Part shown: positions 36,544 through 50,779 of the stretch, one piece after another
How positions within the stretch are numbered: position 1 is the stretch's first letter
Layout: each line of letters begins with the position of its first letter
From: Viscum album
Taxonomy: Eukaryota > Streptophyta > Magnoliopsida > Santalales > Viscaceae
DNA length: 64,000 nt
Assembly (NCBI GenBank): GCA_963277665.1
Contig: OY728136.1
Span: 806,211,123-806,275,122, forward strand
Direction: 5' to 3'
The notes under the pieces: model-generated
The model's database searches: none
What the model saw: only the letters and a program-made list of their open reading frames with translations
What the model was told of the DNA's origin: nothing
Program-made: the position numbers and the translations under genes

Positions 36544-38569
36544 AATAATGGTTTTTAGTTGAAGTACTGATGTTTATGATATTTAGGGGTGATGTTCTTA
36601 ATCATCCACCAATAAAGAAAATAATGTTTTTATCATTCAAATAACACAAATCTATTATTGATCTTAGGGAGGTATTTTTTCAATGTGATGAATATTCATT
36701 TAAAATTGTGTAATATAAATGAATGTTAATACTTGTTCACCACATTTGTTATTAAAGAAATGTTAGAGAAAAACTTTGGAAACTAGTATATGGAATATTT
36801 AGTGAGATCCCTATAATTTTTTCTAAGGATATGTGTTGAGATATCTTTAAGGATAAGTATTTGGTGTCATCTATTTTAAGGTTTGGGTCATTATAAATGT
36901 ATCTTATATGTAATTTTAAATTATTCTGTTGTTTTTTTATATGATAAGTTTTTATCACACTATTCATTTACGTCTAATTAAAAAGAGGGAACTAAACAGA
37001 ATTAGTTTAACCATGATTATATCTGATTTTTAAAGTATAGTAATTATGAATATAAATTTATTATATGGAAATATCATAAATAAGACCTAGAAGGTAGAAT
37101 GATTTTTCATAATACTATTGAAGATAAAGAGACAACAAATGACATGTAAAGGAATGTGTCGTTATAGTAATTTTTTTACACTAAACATAAGAATACTGAT
37201 TACATTTACATTAAGGAACCTTCTGAAATTATTTAAATGTTATAATATAAGAAATTGATATTATTTAATAAATCTATGTTTCATATATAAAGGTTTAAGA
37301 ATAATTTTGAATTATTTCCATGAAATGTATTTGAATTGTACAATTATGTTATATTAATCATTATGTATGTTTTTTCGATTAATGATTATAAAATATATAT
37401 TGAATAGTGATGATTTCTTATAATTTTTATTTAAAGGAAATGTGATATTTTTATTATGGTAATGTTATCCTATAATGTGCTAATGATGTTGAGAAAATTG
37501 TGCTTATTATTAATAAAAAGGTGAGTATAGATAATGAAAATTGGATAGTACCAATTATCTTGGAATAGATTAATTATTTAGTGGCAACACAAATAATGAA
37601 ATTAAGGATAATGTATACATGATTTTTGGATTTATGGAATATATAAAATAATCTATAATCAAAATTGGGTGTTTTCAATAATTACTTATGGTAATTTAGG
37701 TTATTAATATGTTTAAAGATAATTCATGATTAATGAATTTTCTTGTTGAGAATGTTACAACCAACAGAAAATTTATGATATATGTTGGATGAACACTAAT
37801 ATGATTTTTCAAAATTTAGTTACATTCCTTCTAATGTAATGGATTTTCATCTTTCATATGGTTTATTTGGATAACAATTTATGGAATGTTTATGTTAATA
37901 TTTAGATGCGTTTTGTTAGATTAATATATTATCACACTATATAAGAATTTATTCAAGTTGGATAAATATGGGGCCAAATTTTCTTATAATGTTTAATAAA
38001 TTTTGATTGAATGAGTTATTATTATACATAATGATCTATTGTACCTCAAGAATGAAAAATTCACATTCATTTTAAGGAGTAATAAATGAAGTGAAAATTG
38101 TGAAAGGTATATCCAATAAATAATATTGTCACATGAAAAATAAATAATATCATGTAATAATACTTCCTTATATTAATTGTCTATAAAATAATTCATCAAC
38201 TATATAAAAAGGATATTAATTTTTTTTCCCTTCATTCATTTATTTTTATTGAATTTATGGTCTTATAAATCATCAAATATTTATATTTTTTTGGCCCATA
38301 AAGTTCTATTGATTGTTCACTATAGGAGATAAATGAGCATTATTACTCTATAATTATTTATTATTTTTTCTACATGTACAATATTTACTTCCATGAAAAT
38401 GTTCTCTGATGTGGAAACATCTATGTGAGTTACATTGGGTAACAATTATGTTTCCAAATATCCCATTATTGAATAGAGTTTTAGTAATAATATTTATGGT
38501 ATAGTATCTTGGAGACAATCTTCGTGAATTACTTATTTTATATCATAGAAAAAATTTGAGGGTAAAATT
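36544..38569 (+). pseudogene. element 4 internal region, pol debris
   Basis: Only about 2 kb. At about 36650-36710 SIIDLREVFFQCDEYSFKI matches the reverse transcriptase block FSTIDLRSRYHQ of element 2. The rest is too worn to place. The stretch at 38390-38470 matches the 3' spacer of element 1. Large deletions must have removed most of gag and pol. Confidence 0.5.
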
Positions 38570-38587
38570 TATTTTAAGGTTGTAGAA
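38570..38587 (+). other. polypurine tract of element 4
   Basis: TTTATTTTAAGGTTGTAGAA before TGTGACAATC. The preceding TTTGAGGGTAAAATTTATTTTAAGG closely follows the same area of element 1 (1778-1806). Confidence 0.6.
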
Positions 38588-41500
38588 TGTGACAATCAAT
38601 GATTTAATTAAATCTATTTTTTTTTGAATTAACTTATTCGTTTGGATATTTTTTATTTCTTTAAACACTAGACATTTCTTGGGTTATATGAAAGATATAT
38701 GTTATTATTTCATTTTCGGTAAAAACAATTTTATATTGAGCTACACACATGACAAAAAGTACGTTTTAATACATGTATAACTGTGTTTGGAAAATGTTAC
38801 ACTTAATAATGAGTCTATTTGTTATCATCTATTAAATTGAAGACTGATTTTTACCAAACTACAATATACAATGAATAATATTGTTAAAATACGATTATTT
38901 TTTCACCTATATGTTAGAATTATATTTATGGATAAGAGTTATGAAATTTTGTAAATATGGTTTAAATATTACATTAGAATAATTATTTGGATACCAATTA
39001 GCTATAAAAAAATAAAACCCATTTGAAAAAATAATTCATAATTTTATTAAATGATAAATTTATGAAATTAAACAAGTTTTAAATTAATAAAGTAATTAAA
39101 CCACTTCAAATAAATAAAATTATTAATATATATATATACATTATTCATTCAAAAATATAATGATCATATTTTTTGTTTTATAAAAAAAATAAGAATAAAT
39201 CCAATTATATGTATAGGAAGATTATTTTTCTAAAAGGTAATTTTACCACCGTTAAATAGAGCACCCACTGTAAATATTAAATTTGAAAAGTTGATTTTTT
39301 TAAAAAAAATAAACTTCATATGTAAGTGATTAATATAAAAATTAACTTTTGGTTATTTTTTTGAATTTTTCTAAAATGTTTTATTTTTCTAAAATGTTTT
39401 ATTATATAATAATATATTATTACACTATGCATTTGAACTGCACCTACACAGACTTCCAGCATTTACGAAATGAAATCATTATTCGTGTGTAAGACGAACT
39501 ACTACCAAATTAAACAATGTTGCTAATTCTTTTATTTCCACCATTAAAGGTATGAAATAATTGTATAATTTTTAATTTTATATAATATAAATTATTTTTA
39601 GGATGTATATATTCTTCTGAAATTATTATATAACACATACCTTCACAATTTCTATTTTGTGGTAATAGGATAACTTCGTTTGTGGATGTGTGGACTACCA
39701 CCTCAAAGCATTGTGACTGTTTCATAGTTTACATTGAATGTATTGAGTATGGGTTTATAAAATTTTTAATATATATATAATAGTAATTCTAATATATTGA
39801 TAATGTATTTACACATTTATATAGATGTCATTTACATCATTTATTTTAATACAATAAAAAAAAAAGAAACACCAATCATATATATGCATGGCCTACCATC
39901 TCCATGAACGGTGTAATACAATATATATTTCTATATTGTATATATTACTAAAAATATTTACATACAGAATATATATGATTTTTAAATCATGTTTCATATT
40001 ATTTATATACTTTTATCATTATCTTACATGGTGATCATGAATAATAATTTATAATATATACAAAAAATAAAGAAGTTATTACCCAAAATGTTACATTAAC
40101 GTGATAATGTTAATAAAGAATTAATATATTTTTATTATCAAATAATATGTTGAATTATATATTTTAATATTGATCATTGGAAGATATATAATATACATAT
40201 TCCTATTATAATGGATTTTTGAATGTGTACAGTGAATCAAAATACTTATTTTAAGGCTTTTCTCGTCTGACATATGTTTCTATTCGATATTTGAAATATT
40301 TACAACTTATTCAGGCTGTGTGGGTTATAAACTGACCTATGATATATTATATATTTAATATCATTTATTTCTTGATATAAAATTTTTCTGTTGTGGTTAT
40401 TATTTCCTTAACCTTAGGATTTAAATGTATATCTAGTAGTATGTGGAATTCTTATCTCACATTTATTTCTACGAGAATTATTCCATATTCAAAATTCATT
40501 TATTTTGTGTGGTGTATATTTATAAAATGAATAAATTATCTGATTTTTTGAAAAATATTTATGTGTATTTACATATCTATTTTATGATCTCTCTCATATT
40601 GGTTTTATGCTTCAACAGTTTCCGAATTGATAATGTATTATAGTCTGAATATTCCATCATTTAATATATACAGTGTTTTGCTCTAATGTTCTTCGATGAG
40701 GTGTACATAATTCTGAATGAAAAGTTATATCCAGAATATTTTTATTTTAATTATATTTTAATAATAATTTATTTTTTATTATTTCATATGTATTATCAAT
40801 CAAAATTTTAAAATATGTACATGATTATGGTGAAAATATAAGGTTATCAAGATTGATTATGATTTTCTTCAATTGATTAAATATTATAATCCATATCTAA
40901 TGAACAATTATAAATTATATTATCCTATGGTTATTAATTATATTTGAAAATAATTATACCATTTTATACAATTTTTTAAATTTGATAATAAATAAAATGT
41001 TTTATAAAAATCAAACATTATTTTTTCCAATCATAAATTTGGGTTCTGTAAAAATATTTTTTTCTAAAAATGTTTTCGAAATGATTTAATGAAATACAAT
41101 TGTTATATTAATGGAAATGGTTCTTAATATTCTTTTATATTTTAAAATTTTATTTATTTTTTTATCACGTCTTACATTATAATATTTCTTGGTTAATTTC
41201 AATAGTAATTGTTTTCAAAATGATATATATTTTCAAAAAGAATTTTTCAATGAAAAAATAATATTTTATTCATGAAATATTTAAAATGAATTTTAATGTT
41301 TAATTTCTATTTTTTCAATTTATTTTTATAATTAATGGATTTTGACAATTATATATTTTTTTAAAAAAGATATTTTTCTAAGAAATGTCTTTTTTAATGG
41401 GATCATTCAAAATCATTCTCCAGCTATAATGATATAATTTAATATAGTTTCTTCTTTAATTATTATATGATACAATTATACCATTCATATTCCTTATTTT

Positions 41501-42660
41501 ATTGTTTTAATTTTTTTATGGAATGACGTGTATGGATAATGCTACATTCTATAGTTCAATAATGATTCAAAAAGATTATTATGAGTCGTGATTATATTGG
41601 ATTCTCTAATCACATTTTAATGATATTAAATTAAAATCCATTACTTTTCTATGGTTTAATAATTTTATGGGAGAATAATTATATTCTTATAGATTTTATG
41701 ATGATATGAACTATCATTATACGTTATTAATGTTTTGGTTCCTAGAAGTGGATTATATAATGTTGTGGCCCAAATAGAACCTGGAATGCCTATTATATAT
41801 TTCCCAATGTGGTGGCCTAGAATAGCACTGAGTAAACCTATTATATATAATTTGACAAGGTGGACTAGGATGAAAATGTGTAATTACATTATATCTTATA
41901 CAATGATGTTTCATATATAGCTTTGGTTAAGCACATTACTTTTTATATGATGCATCATCTCATGTAGAATTAGGTGAGCTTATTATAGATCTCTAATGAA
42001 ATATGAATTGATTCATATATCATAAGGTAATTATGGGAATATAGAAAAAGGCTTGATCCACTATGGGAAGAAGGTATGACCAGATTCACTATAAGTAAAG
42101 TGACATGATTGCGGATGGTGTTATTTCATTCACTATAGGTGTATCCCCCGTTATGTGCCCTAATATATTTTGTATGTTAGCCATTACAAATAGAGAATTA
42201 TTTTAAATTATTATATGGAGGCCATAAACTTCATTTCTTTTTCCTTGGTAGTGATTTTATGTATTTTTCCCTCAAATATATAATGTTTAAAGTCTTATGG
42301 ACTAAAAATAATTATTATATGAACTACGTTTGTGATATTTATAATTTTTGACGTGATCACCTAAGAATACAATAATGTTTTCATACCCAAAGGCCTATGA
42401 TATGATTACAGATCAAACTTTTTACTCATACAGAGAATCTAAGCACATCCCTTTCTTCAATTTCCTTTCCCCGGGATACAAAAAATTGTTTTAGTTTTAT
42501 AAATAAAGGGTAATATATTTAATGGATATATTGAATTATATTCACCAAGAGAGAATATTATGTTTCCATTTTCCAAATACCCTAAACTATTACAGTACTA
42601 AGATAATTATTTTTGTAATGTGATGAAAAATTCATCTCAACCCATGGGATCAATTTTTAT
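38588..42660 (+). mobile_element. LTR E: old 3' LTR of element 4
   Basis: It starts TGTGACAATC after the polypurine tract. CpG-module relics lie at 39481-39525, 39671-39722 (TGTGGACTACCACCTC) and 39875-39920 (GGCCTACCATCTCCATGAACG). A 48-bp array is at 41750-41915. The stretch 42430-42620 follows the 3' end of LTR A closely: AAGCACATCCC, TTTCCTTTCCCCGGGATACAAA (acceptor AG changed to GG), TTTCCATTTTCCAAATACCCTAAACTATTACAG. U3 before the presumed TATA area (about 39251) is shorter than in A. The right end is approximate. Frames 40443-40643 and 41735-41920 are not genes. Confidence 0.65.
41750..41915 (+). repeat. 48-bp tandem repeat array in LTR E (about 3 units)
   Basis: Units with GTGGCCCAAATAGAAC, GTGGCCTAGAATAGCAC and GTGGACTAGGATG, each followed by CTATTATATAT or a variant. 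Translated they repeat every 16 residues (IEPGMPIIYFPMWW, then IALSKPIIYNL). Same family as the array in LTR D. Confidence 0.65.
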
Positions 42661-43415
42661 GTATTTCTAATGTTTATGGATCTAATAATTCCTATTTCTT
42701 AACTATATTTCATGTTTTGAGATACCTTTTATAGAATTGTTAATATAAATTCATTGACATTCATATTTTATGGATTATTTCCCTTATTTTTACTTATAGT
42801 GAAGTAGCTACCCCTGGTTTATATTATTCAATCTTCATCATCTGGATTTTAGTTGGTAGATATTTATAAATTAATTTTCATTATGTGTAGACTAAATTCA
42901 CAATCCAAAAAATATAATTATACAAAATAGTTTTCAAGAGATAGAATCCCCTCATGAAATTCCAGATCATCAGGTTGAATGACATGTCTCTTTTTTCATT
43001 ACTTTAGAATGTTACCTATCCTCTACATTATGTATATATATAGATACATTCAATTCATTAGGGAAAATGACTCATAATTCCTCATAAAAATATTTTCTAT
43101 TTTATTTTCAACACACATTATTAAATTATTTTATATTTCCTTTCATAGGTAATTATTCAAAATATTAATAAATATTTTCTTCAATTAATCCTATCTTCTA
43201 ATTTCTCTCACAGAATGATTATTTTAATAATTCCTTCTTTCCTTTATTCATTTCCATTTAATTTTTTTATAGTGGTCTGTTGGAAGGCCTCTTTTTACAT
43301 AGTAGAATAATTTTTTACTATTTGATATGAAATTCTGGTAATCCATATTATCATTCCTCTTTAGAGTATCATGTTTTTCAATTTGATTGACTTTTGAGTT
43401 TTTTGTATTTCCCAT
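42661..43415. other. unassigned AT-rich DNA between elements 4 and 5
   Basis: No domain, repeat partner or RNA gene recognised. Confidence 0.4.
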
Positions 43416-46400
43416 GGAAGAAACTTAAAATTTTATAATTTAACTATAAATTCTGTGTAGACACTTATTCTTATAAAAATATTAATTGATCATGTTTGGT
43501 ATATAAAAGAAATAACCTAATTATTTCCACTTTTGTTGTAATAATCACTTAGGTCATTATTTTAAGAAAAATATTTTCTTTTGATGATAGATTATTTTTC
43601 ATTTCTGTACATTTTCGTAGTTTATTAGGTTTCTTAATTTATTCCCAACTACTAACCTTGAAGTAAGTCATCATCTAATTTACATATACTGACACATTAT
43701 TCAAACAATTAATGTAATGATTCCCAAATTTCTTACAACACTTTCAATATCTGAATTATATTATTCTATTAACTTTGGTGAACATATGAATTGATTTATT
43801 GTAAGAATCCAACCAAAAACATTACATATTTCATTCTTTTTTGAACTAAAAATAAAAATCTAGGATATATTTATTTTAGAGTTTTTATAAATTTTAAAAA
43901 ATCTTAAAATGTAACCCATTCATTGCAAATGGGAATATATACTCATTATAGGTTTTCCACCAAAGGAAACCATTTTAATTATAATATATTATATATTTAA
44001 AATAGATAATTGAAATAAATTAATCATGACATATTCATTTTTCCATTTCAATATTAAGACATGTAAAAACATTTATATTCTTATTATGATCACAAAAATT
44101 CCATCAAGTGATTTAAAATGAAATGAAACTGTTAGTAAAATAAAAATATGGAAAATCATAAAAAGAATACATTTATCTTGAATTTTATTTGAATATGTGA
44201 AATAAAACATTTTTTAATAAAAAACAATCCTTTTTAAAAAGTAAAATCATTAAAAACCATAGTATGAAATAAAATATCATTTCTGTGACAAATGACATCA
44301 TATACATAAGAACCTGTAAAAACACTTAAAATTTTAATAAATATAAAGTATAATTTCATTTAATATAACATGAGATTACATGGATCAATCTTTTCCACCC
44401 CATATTATTCTATAATAGACTTTCCAGGTCATATTTGTAATACCCAATGTTAATCAATAACAGGATTTCCTACCGCTATCTTAGGCAACACATGTTAAGC
44501 TTTAATGGGATTTTTATGTTTCCATCTTGACCACCTCCAAATTATGATGTATTAGGCTCACATGTTTCCTATAATTCACAATTACCATTCAATTAATAAA
44601 TAACATTCAACATAAAACCATTTCAAATATCTTTTTATCCCATATGAAAACATGTTTGGATAAAAACATTCATTTCTTTCAATAGACCCAATTTAAAAAC
44701 CCAAACCCAATTTCATTAGAAATCTATTTTCTATATCAAATAACCAAAAATATAAAGTTGTTTTTTCATTTAATAAGACTTTATAAATTAAAATTTAATA
44801 ATACAATATTATAATTTTAATGGTAGAAGAGAATTCATTGTTGTTGTGATCGTCAAGAATATATCATTATTTTTTGTCATTTGAAAATATATCCCTATTA
44901 AAAAATAGAAATATTCCTTTTGAAAAAAATATTTATGAAATTAAAAATAGATAATAATGTCCCATTATAATAATTTTATATTCATATAAATAAATATGTA
45001 AAATAATATCACAAATATTTACATAGTGAAAAATATTTGATAATTAAATAATTAAACATTCATGGAATCTCATACCACTTTATACAATTAAATCATTATC
45101 TCCAAGAACTAATGAATTTAATAAAACATTAAATATCATGAGTATAGAAAAAATATGGATATAAAATTCCATATTACCTCTATATACACATTATAAAAGA
45201 ATAAAGGCTAATACCATCAAGAAATGCCTCAATGAAATGAGACTGAGATGAAATCCCGTGCATTGAGTTTGACTAGACATGTATGTTCTTTATCATCACG
45301 AATAATAAAATAATGTTATTTATTAAATTTAATTATAAAAATTTTAATTTTTACTATGGAATTTATATAATTTATTATCATTTTATAAAAATTAAATATT
45401 TATTTACAATCACATTGGACATGTTGATGATATTTGATAGAAGAGTCCAAAATTATATATGTAAGATGCCAATAGTCAAAGTGGTCATCAGTCTGCCATC
45501 CCCAGTATAATATTCACAACATTATATTTACTTTTATATATAAATTATTCATTTAAATCGATTCATTATTTATAGATATGAATAATTAACTATGTAACAA
45601 TCACAGAGACCATAGGCCACACATACTAATGTGTAACGTTTCCATAGTTCAATGAAATTTATGGAATGAAAGTTATTATTAATTCACCATTATATAATGA
45701 TAATAATATAATTAATATGATATTAATCATTGAAATAAACATTTATATATTATCCGTGTTTTGTGGTGGTTCAAAACAAATCAAATCATTTCTCAAATCT
45801 TATTGTTCACATCTATGAATGAATGACATTATCATTATTATGTTACTGTAACAAAAGATCATAACTAATATATTATTCACCTATAATGATAAATATTTCA
45901 TGAATATAATATATAAACATTAATTCCATAATCACTACCAGTCATTAGAGATGATGATCGAACACGAATTATATTGGTTTGTGGAGGTGATAGATCAAAT
46001 GCACTGTCAAATGGTTAATTAAGTTTCTATTTGATGAAAGATTTGATGGATTTAGATGTCCATATGAACATAAAAACATCTCAATAAAGTGATGATACTA
46101 ATTATATTATTTCATCATAGATGAAAATATATTTATTCAAGTATAATAACAAATAAAATAGGCACTCTTAATTAAAAGTGATACCTCTTCGTTAGATTTT
46201 CTCCTTTTATTAACACCATAAAACATTTATAAAAGTTGTTATACCTAAAATAATGCCACTAGAATATGGGAAGAAATTATAGAATGTTATTTGGGATCTC
46301 ATGTCTGATCCAAATTTTTTCTAATATGTGATGATTATTTAATAATGTCTTCCCTTTTACAAGAGTGGTGATGGGAACGCTTGGAATTCTAAAAAAATAT

Positions 46401-48305
46401 TAAATTAATATATGTTAAATTTACAATAAAAATGGTTCTAAATTGAATGATTTCCATGAAATGATTATTTTTTTCCAATTCCATTAATCTAATAAATTTT
46501 TTTTAAGTATTTACAATATTTAAATCCTTATCTTTTACTTTTAAACCATATTTATTTTTTTAATTCGGACGATGATATCATGTAATTTATAATTTTAGGA
46601 TTTATATAATTAATATAAATTTAAAAATGAAAAATAAATGGGTCAGTGATGATAATTTCATACATATTTAAAACTATTTTACCAATCATAATATATTTAT
46701 AAAATTTATATCGAATAATAAAATATAGATTATTTTTAAATAAAGAAAATGTAGATTTTGATACTATTCATTAAATGAAATTTTATACATATCATAATAG
46801 AATGATAAATTCAAATAAATACATATAAAAAGTAACTAACATGTCAATTTAGTCTAAAATATTCATGTATTACATTAATCATCTAAAATTATATTTATTG
46901 TGAAATTATTAATATCATTTATTTGATTCTTTCACTAATTAAGCAGTTATTGCATCAATATTGTGTAACCATTTCGGGTAATTATATTAACACAAAAAAT
47001 AATAAATAAATTACCATGATTTAGTTAATATATATTATCTTTTTAAAAATTATTTATGATAGTACATAACTCTATATAATACCACATGAAAAATATTTCA
47101 CATGTTAGAAAAAAGTGTGAACAATTGTCTTTTCATTGAATAAAATTCTATAAATGTAATAATGTTATTAGTTTTTCTCTATGAGTTCAGAAAATCATCC
47201 CTAGGATGATATTCATCGAACAAAACTCATCTAATAAAATTTTGACATGTTATAGAGTAATTGTCTGACATTTATTAATATTATTTTTACACTTAATTTT
47301 GCTGATTTACCTTCAACCATGTTAATGAAAATAATTTACAGAGTAACTATTAATGGTTTCTAAGTAAACAAAAGGTACATTTTTATATAATTTTTTCATT
47401 ATGATTTTAAATTTACATTAATTTTTTTATAATCATAACAAATAAGTTGATAAAATTAATAAAAAATTAATAATTTTTACGGAATGGTAAAATATGTTTT
47501 TAGGGTAAAAATATTTAGAATTTCAAAATTCTTTTATAACCAATTTCAATGTAAACATCATTCCATTTTCACGCATTAGAAAAATAGAAAAAATATAATA
47601 ATAATTAAAAATTATTATAAATAATAATTTTACAATATATATACATTTAATTAATATTATAGATTTCAATTTAAAATTAAATAATTTCTCACTATTCATT
47701 AAAACATGATCCTTATCAAAAAAATAGAACAAAAAATTATCAACCATAAAATTTTATACTCTTTTTTTGAATGAATAATATTATTTAGTCATATATTACT
47801 TATAAAACTTTCAAACAGTAGATTTATAACATGTGTGAAATTAAAATGTAGAAAAAGTACTTTTTTTATAAAAAATAATGATTTTATTCTTAAAATTGGA
47901 TTTCTTATTCTATCATTTATATAGAACACATAACATGGATGTTAAATTTTATATTGACTGTTATAGATATATATTCCATTAATAAAATCGAAAATGATTT
48001 CTTTTTTTAATTTTTAGTATAAAATACATATGTTTGCATTTGAATAGTTTTAAAAAATAATTTTTATTTATTTTACAATGGGGTTTTCATCAATTTATAT
48101 TTAATTGGTAACATAATTAATTTTACCTAAATATGTACATCATATTTTCATAATTCAATTAATACTATTTATTTTCTACTTCCAAACATAAATGATATAA
48201 CTACCATACTAAAAATTATATTTATTTGTTCGTTTAATATTAATGTGGTATATAAAAAGTTCTATAAAACATTGTGCTTACTTTAAAAAAAATTCATATT
48301 TTATA
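43416..48305 (-). mobile_element. LTR G: 3' LTR of minus-strand element 5 (4.9 kb)
   Basis: It matches LTR H piece by piece at a constant offset. 45241 (GACTGAGATGAAATC) pairs with 54587, and 45455 (CAATAGTCAAAGTGGTCAT) pairs with 54824. 48262 pairs with 57603, and 44248 (CATTAAAAACCATAG) pairs with 50519. On the minus strand it starts TATAAAATATG at 48305, after a good polypurine tract. A 48-bp array lies at 44395-44560. The lower end is set from the end of H and is approximate. Frames 45283-45510 and 47523-47747 are not genes. Confidence 0.7.
44395..44560 (-). repeat. 48-bp tandem repeats in LTR G
   Basis: Read on the minus strand, units contain TTAACATGTGTTGCCTAAG and TTAACATTGGGTATTACAAA with a spacing near 48-50 bp. 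They resemble the arrays in LTRs D and E. Confidence 0.5.
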
Positions 48306-48319
48306 TTCTCCAATCCAAT
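48306..48319 (-). other. polypurine tract of element 5
   Basis: Minus-strand ATTGGATTGGAGAA directly before the LTR G start. It fixes the element's orientation as minus. Confidence 0.6.
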
Positions 48320-49668
48320 ATATAAAAATAATCCTCACAATTATAACTTAGAATTTAAAACAAGGGATTTGAACTTTGAAAATACATTTTTCAGAATCCC
48401 ACATCACAAGACTGATTATTGAATATTAGACATTAAAATAAAGAATGGAGAGTATGAATGTGACTATTTATAACATATAGAAGGTTTCAATGTAATAAGA
48501 TATGGATATGGTGGAATAATTAACTATTACGATATGATGGATGGTGATTGAGAATCATGGTTATGGAAATGTTAAAAATCACAATATCGTAAATATTTGA
48601 TTAGATAAAAGGTCATTAAATTCTTCATTATAAAATTAAATGAATAATTTTTTCATTAAAAATACTTTTCCATGATTTGAGGCATCTATTTACAAACTAT
48701 AAACATAATGAAATATATTTACATGATATATTTATATTTTATAATACAAATTTATTCCTCATATTATACACAAAATATGGATGTACATCCCTAAAACACC
48801 CTCAATCAACATAGATCACAAAGACATTAAAAGTTATCAATACCATAAAATTTTAGGCAGAAAGTAAATTAACTATTCACAGTAAATAAAAACCTTTCAT
48901 AAAAATAATGAATACAATAGATCTCCTAAAAATGCCTTCAATTATTTATTCTCACATCTATTAAATAAATATAATGTGTTTCTTAAAACAATCAAATATG
49001 GTTATCCTTTGAAAAAAAACCAGGTCCCTCAAAGATTCAATATATACACCACACATCTCAAAATCAACTACAGTAGTAGAAAAAAAATTTCCAAATCATT
49101 TTTGTCAATCCTAATTATTTAATTCATATGTAACTAACATAAAACAAGAATTAGAATAATTAAAAAACTCCTTGAAACTAAAACAACTTTCTTTGTATTG
49201 CTATTAGTTACCCCATTATTATTTTGTTCATGTATATTTTCTTTGTAGTTAAAGATCTTGTGGACAAATGACCACACCAGAAACACTTCCCCAATCTAGA
49301 AAAAAATTCATTGATTTTGTTTCACACTTGGATCATTTTTTGGTTTACCTCTATATTTTTTTGTGTATTCTTCTCTATTTCCAGCCACCGTTACCATTTT
49401 TACTTTTTTTTCATCTTGTGTCCCATAATTATCATCAAACTCTATCTCTACTTCTAAAGCATAACAAATCATTTTCTCGTATCATTAATATTCTCAGTAT
49501 TTTAAATATATATTTTTATTTTTTTATTTCAGAGTAAATATATAAATTTTACCATTAGTGTACTGAATAAAATTTAAAACATATGATGAAAATCGTGTAT
49601 TGTTTTATTCATTGGAATTCACTAAACACCCTATGACATAAAATATCTTCTCTATGGATTTATTCCAA
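48320..49668 (-). other. short internal region of element 5
   Basis: Only about 1.35 kb separates the polypurine tract and the primer-binding site. I see no zinc knuckle, protease, reverse transcriptase or integrase block on either strand. Either the coding part was deleted or the element was non-autonomous. The plus frame 49268-49537 (hydrophobic, Phe/Leu-rich) looks accidental. Confidence 0.5.
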
Positions 49669-49681
49669 CCAATGGATACCA
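49669..49681 (-). other. candidate primer-binding site of element 5
   Basis: Minus-strand GTGGTATCCATTGG lies beside the end of LTR H, at the place expected for TGGTATCAGAG. The match is 8 of 11, so it is tentative. Confidence 0.4.
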
Positions 49682-50639
49682 CTAGGTAGGATGACCAATT
49701 TAATTATGGTGATGTTTCCTCAATAAATTATCGAGTATAAACATGTTATTAAATATTAAATAAGGTTCATGTCAATCATAGATACACCATCCAACTATAA
49801 TATTTTTCAACTGATCCTTCATGAAAACAAATTGTTCTCTTCGAATTCCAACTATATATGAATACTGATTTGGATGTATATTTTCCAATCGGTTCATTCC
49901 CAATACAAAATCAATAATTCCTCTAGGAAAAAAAATTCTGAACAATCATAATTTAGATTATGAAATTAGTTAATATTAAAAATTATACTTTATTTCAACA
50001 TAAAGAAAAATATTCTAAGGAATTATATTAACACTTTTTGAACATATAGTTCTTTCTAAACCGTCCATCGATAATAGCTATAAATACATGGCCTTATACA
50101 ATACCTATTATTATGTTTTTGAACTAGAATTACCATTATAAGTTATTTTTAGTATATATTATATTGAATTAAGAAAAACTCTTAAAAATTAACCAATATG
50201 TTAAAAATGTACACATATACTCTGTATCATTTTTTTCCATAAAAGAACTTTTAAAAAAACAATGATATATTTTCAAGAACTATAATCAATAATTTATTCA
50301 TGACATCATATTTTTCCTTAACAATTTTTAGACATGTGTTTTTTTAAATATGGGACGAGCCCAAAAAGATAATTAATGGATATAAGATGAAATGAATATG
50401 TAAATTTTGTAAACAATTCAAAAGGTGTGTAAATTTCCCTCTATATTAAAATTTATTTCTGTACAAGAAATAAAATATTTTGATAGTAAAAAAAACACAA
50501 ATGTATCTAAAATAAAAAACATTAAAACCCATGGCATGTAGGTAAAACTATTTTAGGTGACATGAGGACTCATGTACAAAAAAATCCTTCAATAAACCAT
50601 TCAATTGGAATAACCAAAAGGTAGAATTATAATTAATCT

Positions 50640-50779
50640 ATTAAATTTTTAACTAGTGATATTCGGGACACCCCATATTAATATATAATGGTTTTTGTTA
50701 GTGCCATTTAATCCACACAATGTTAAGATATAATAGGAAATCATGAAACTATATGAGCCTCCCCATGTTAAGATACAAC
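50640..50779 (-). repeat. 48-bp tandem repeats of LTR H, interrupted by J
   Basis: Minus-strand units near 45-48 bp: ATCTTAACATGGGGAGGCTC, ATCTTAACATTGTGTGGATT and ATATTAATATGGGGTGTCCC. The array resumes at 53855-53935 beyond J. Confidence 0.55.
50775..50779. repeat. target-site duplication, left copy, of J
   Basis: ACAAC beside J; the right copy at 53855 is ACAAT. LTR G, which lacks J, has ...TTTAATGGG at the empty site. Confidence 0.55.

Larger units (their letters stand above)
49688..50779 (-). mobile_element. LTR H, lower (3') part, below insertion J
   Basis: Colinear with 43416-44508 of LTR G at an offset near 6265-6271: GAACATATAG at 50044 against 43781, and ACATTAAAACCCATGGCATG at 50518 against 44247. 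It ends in the 48-bp array (50640-50779) exactly where solo LTR J starts. Confidence 0.65.

Noticed and set aside
49268..49537. 89-codon Phe/Leu-rich frame as a membrane protein
   Set aside because: Pyrimidine-rich DNA alone gives Phe/Leu/Ser runs; it sits antisense in the short interior of element 5 with no conserved feature.
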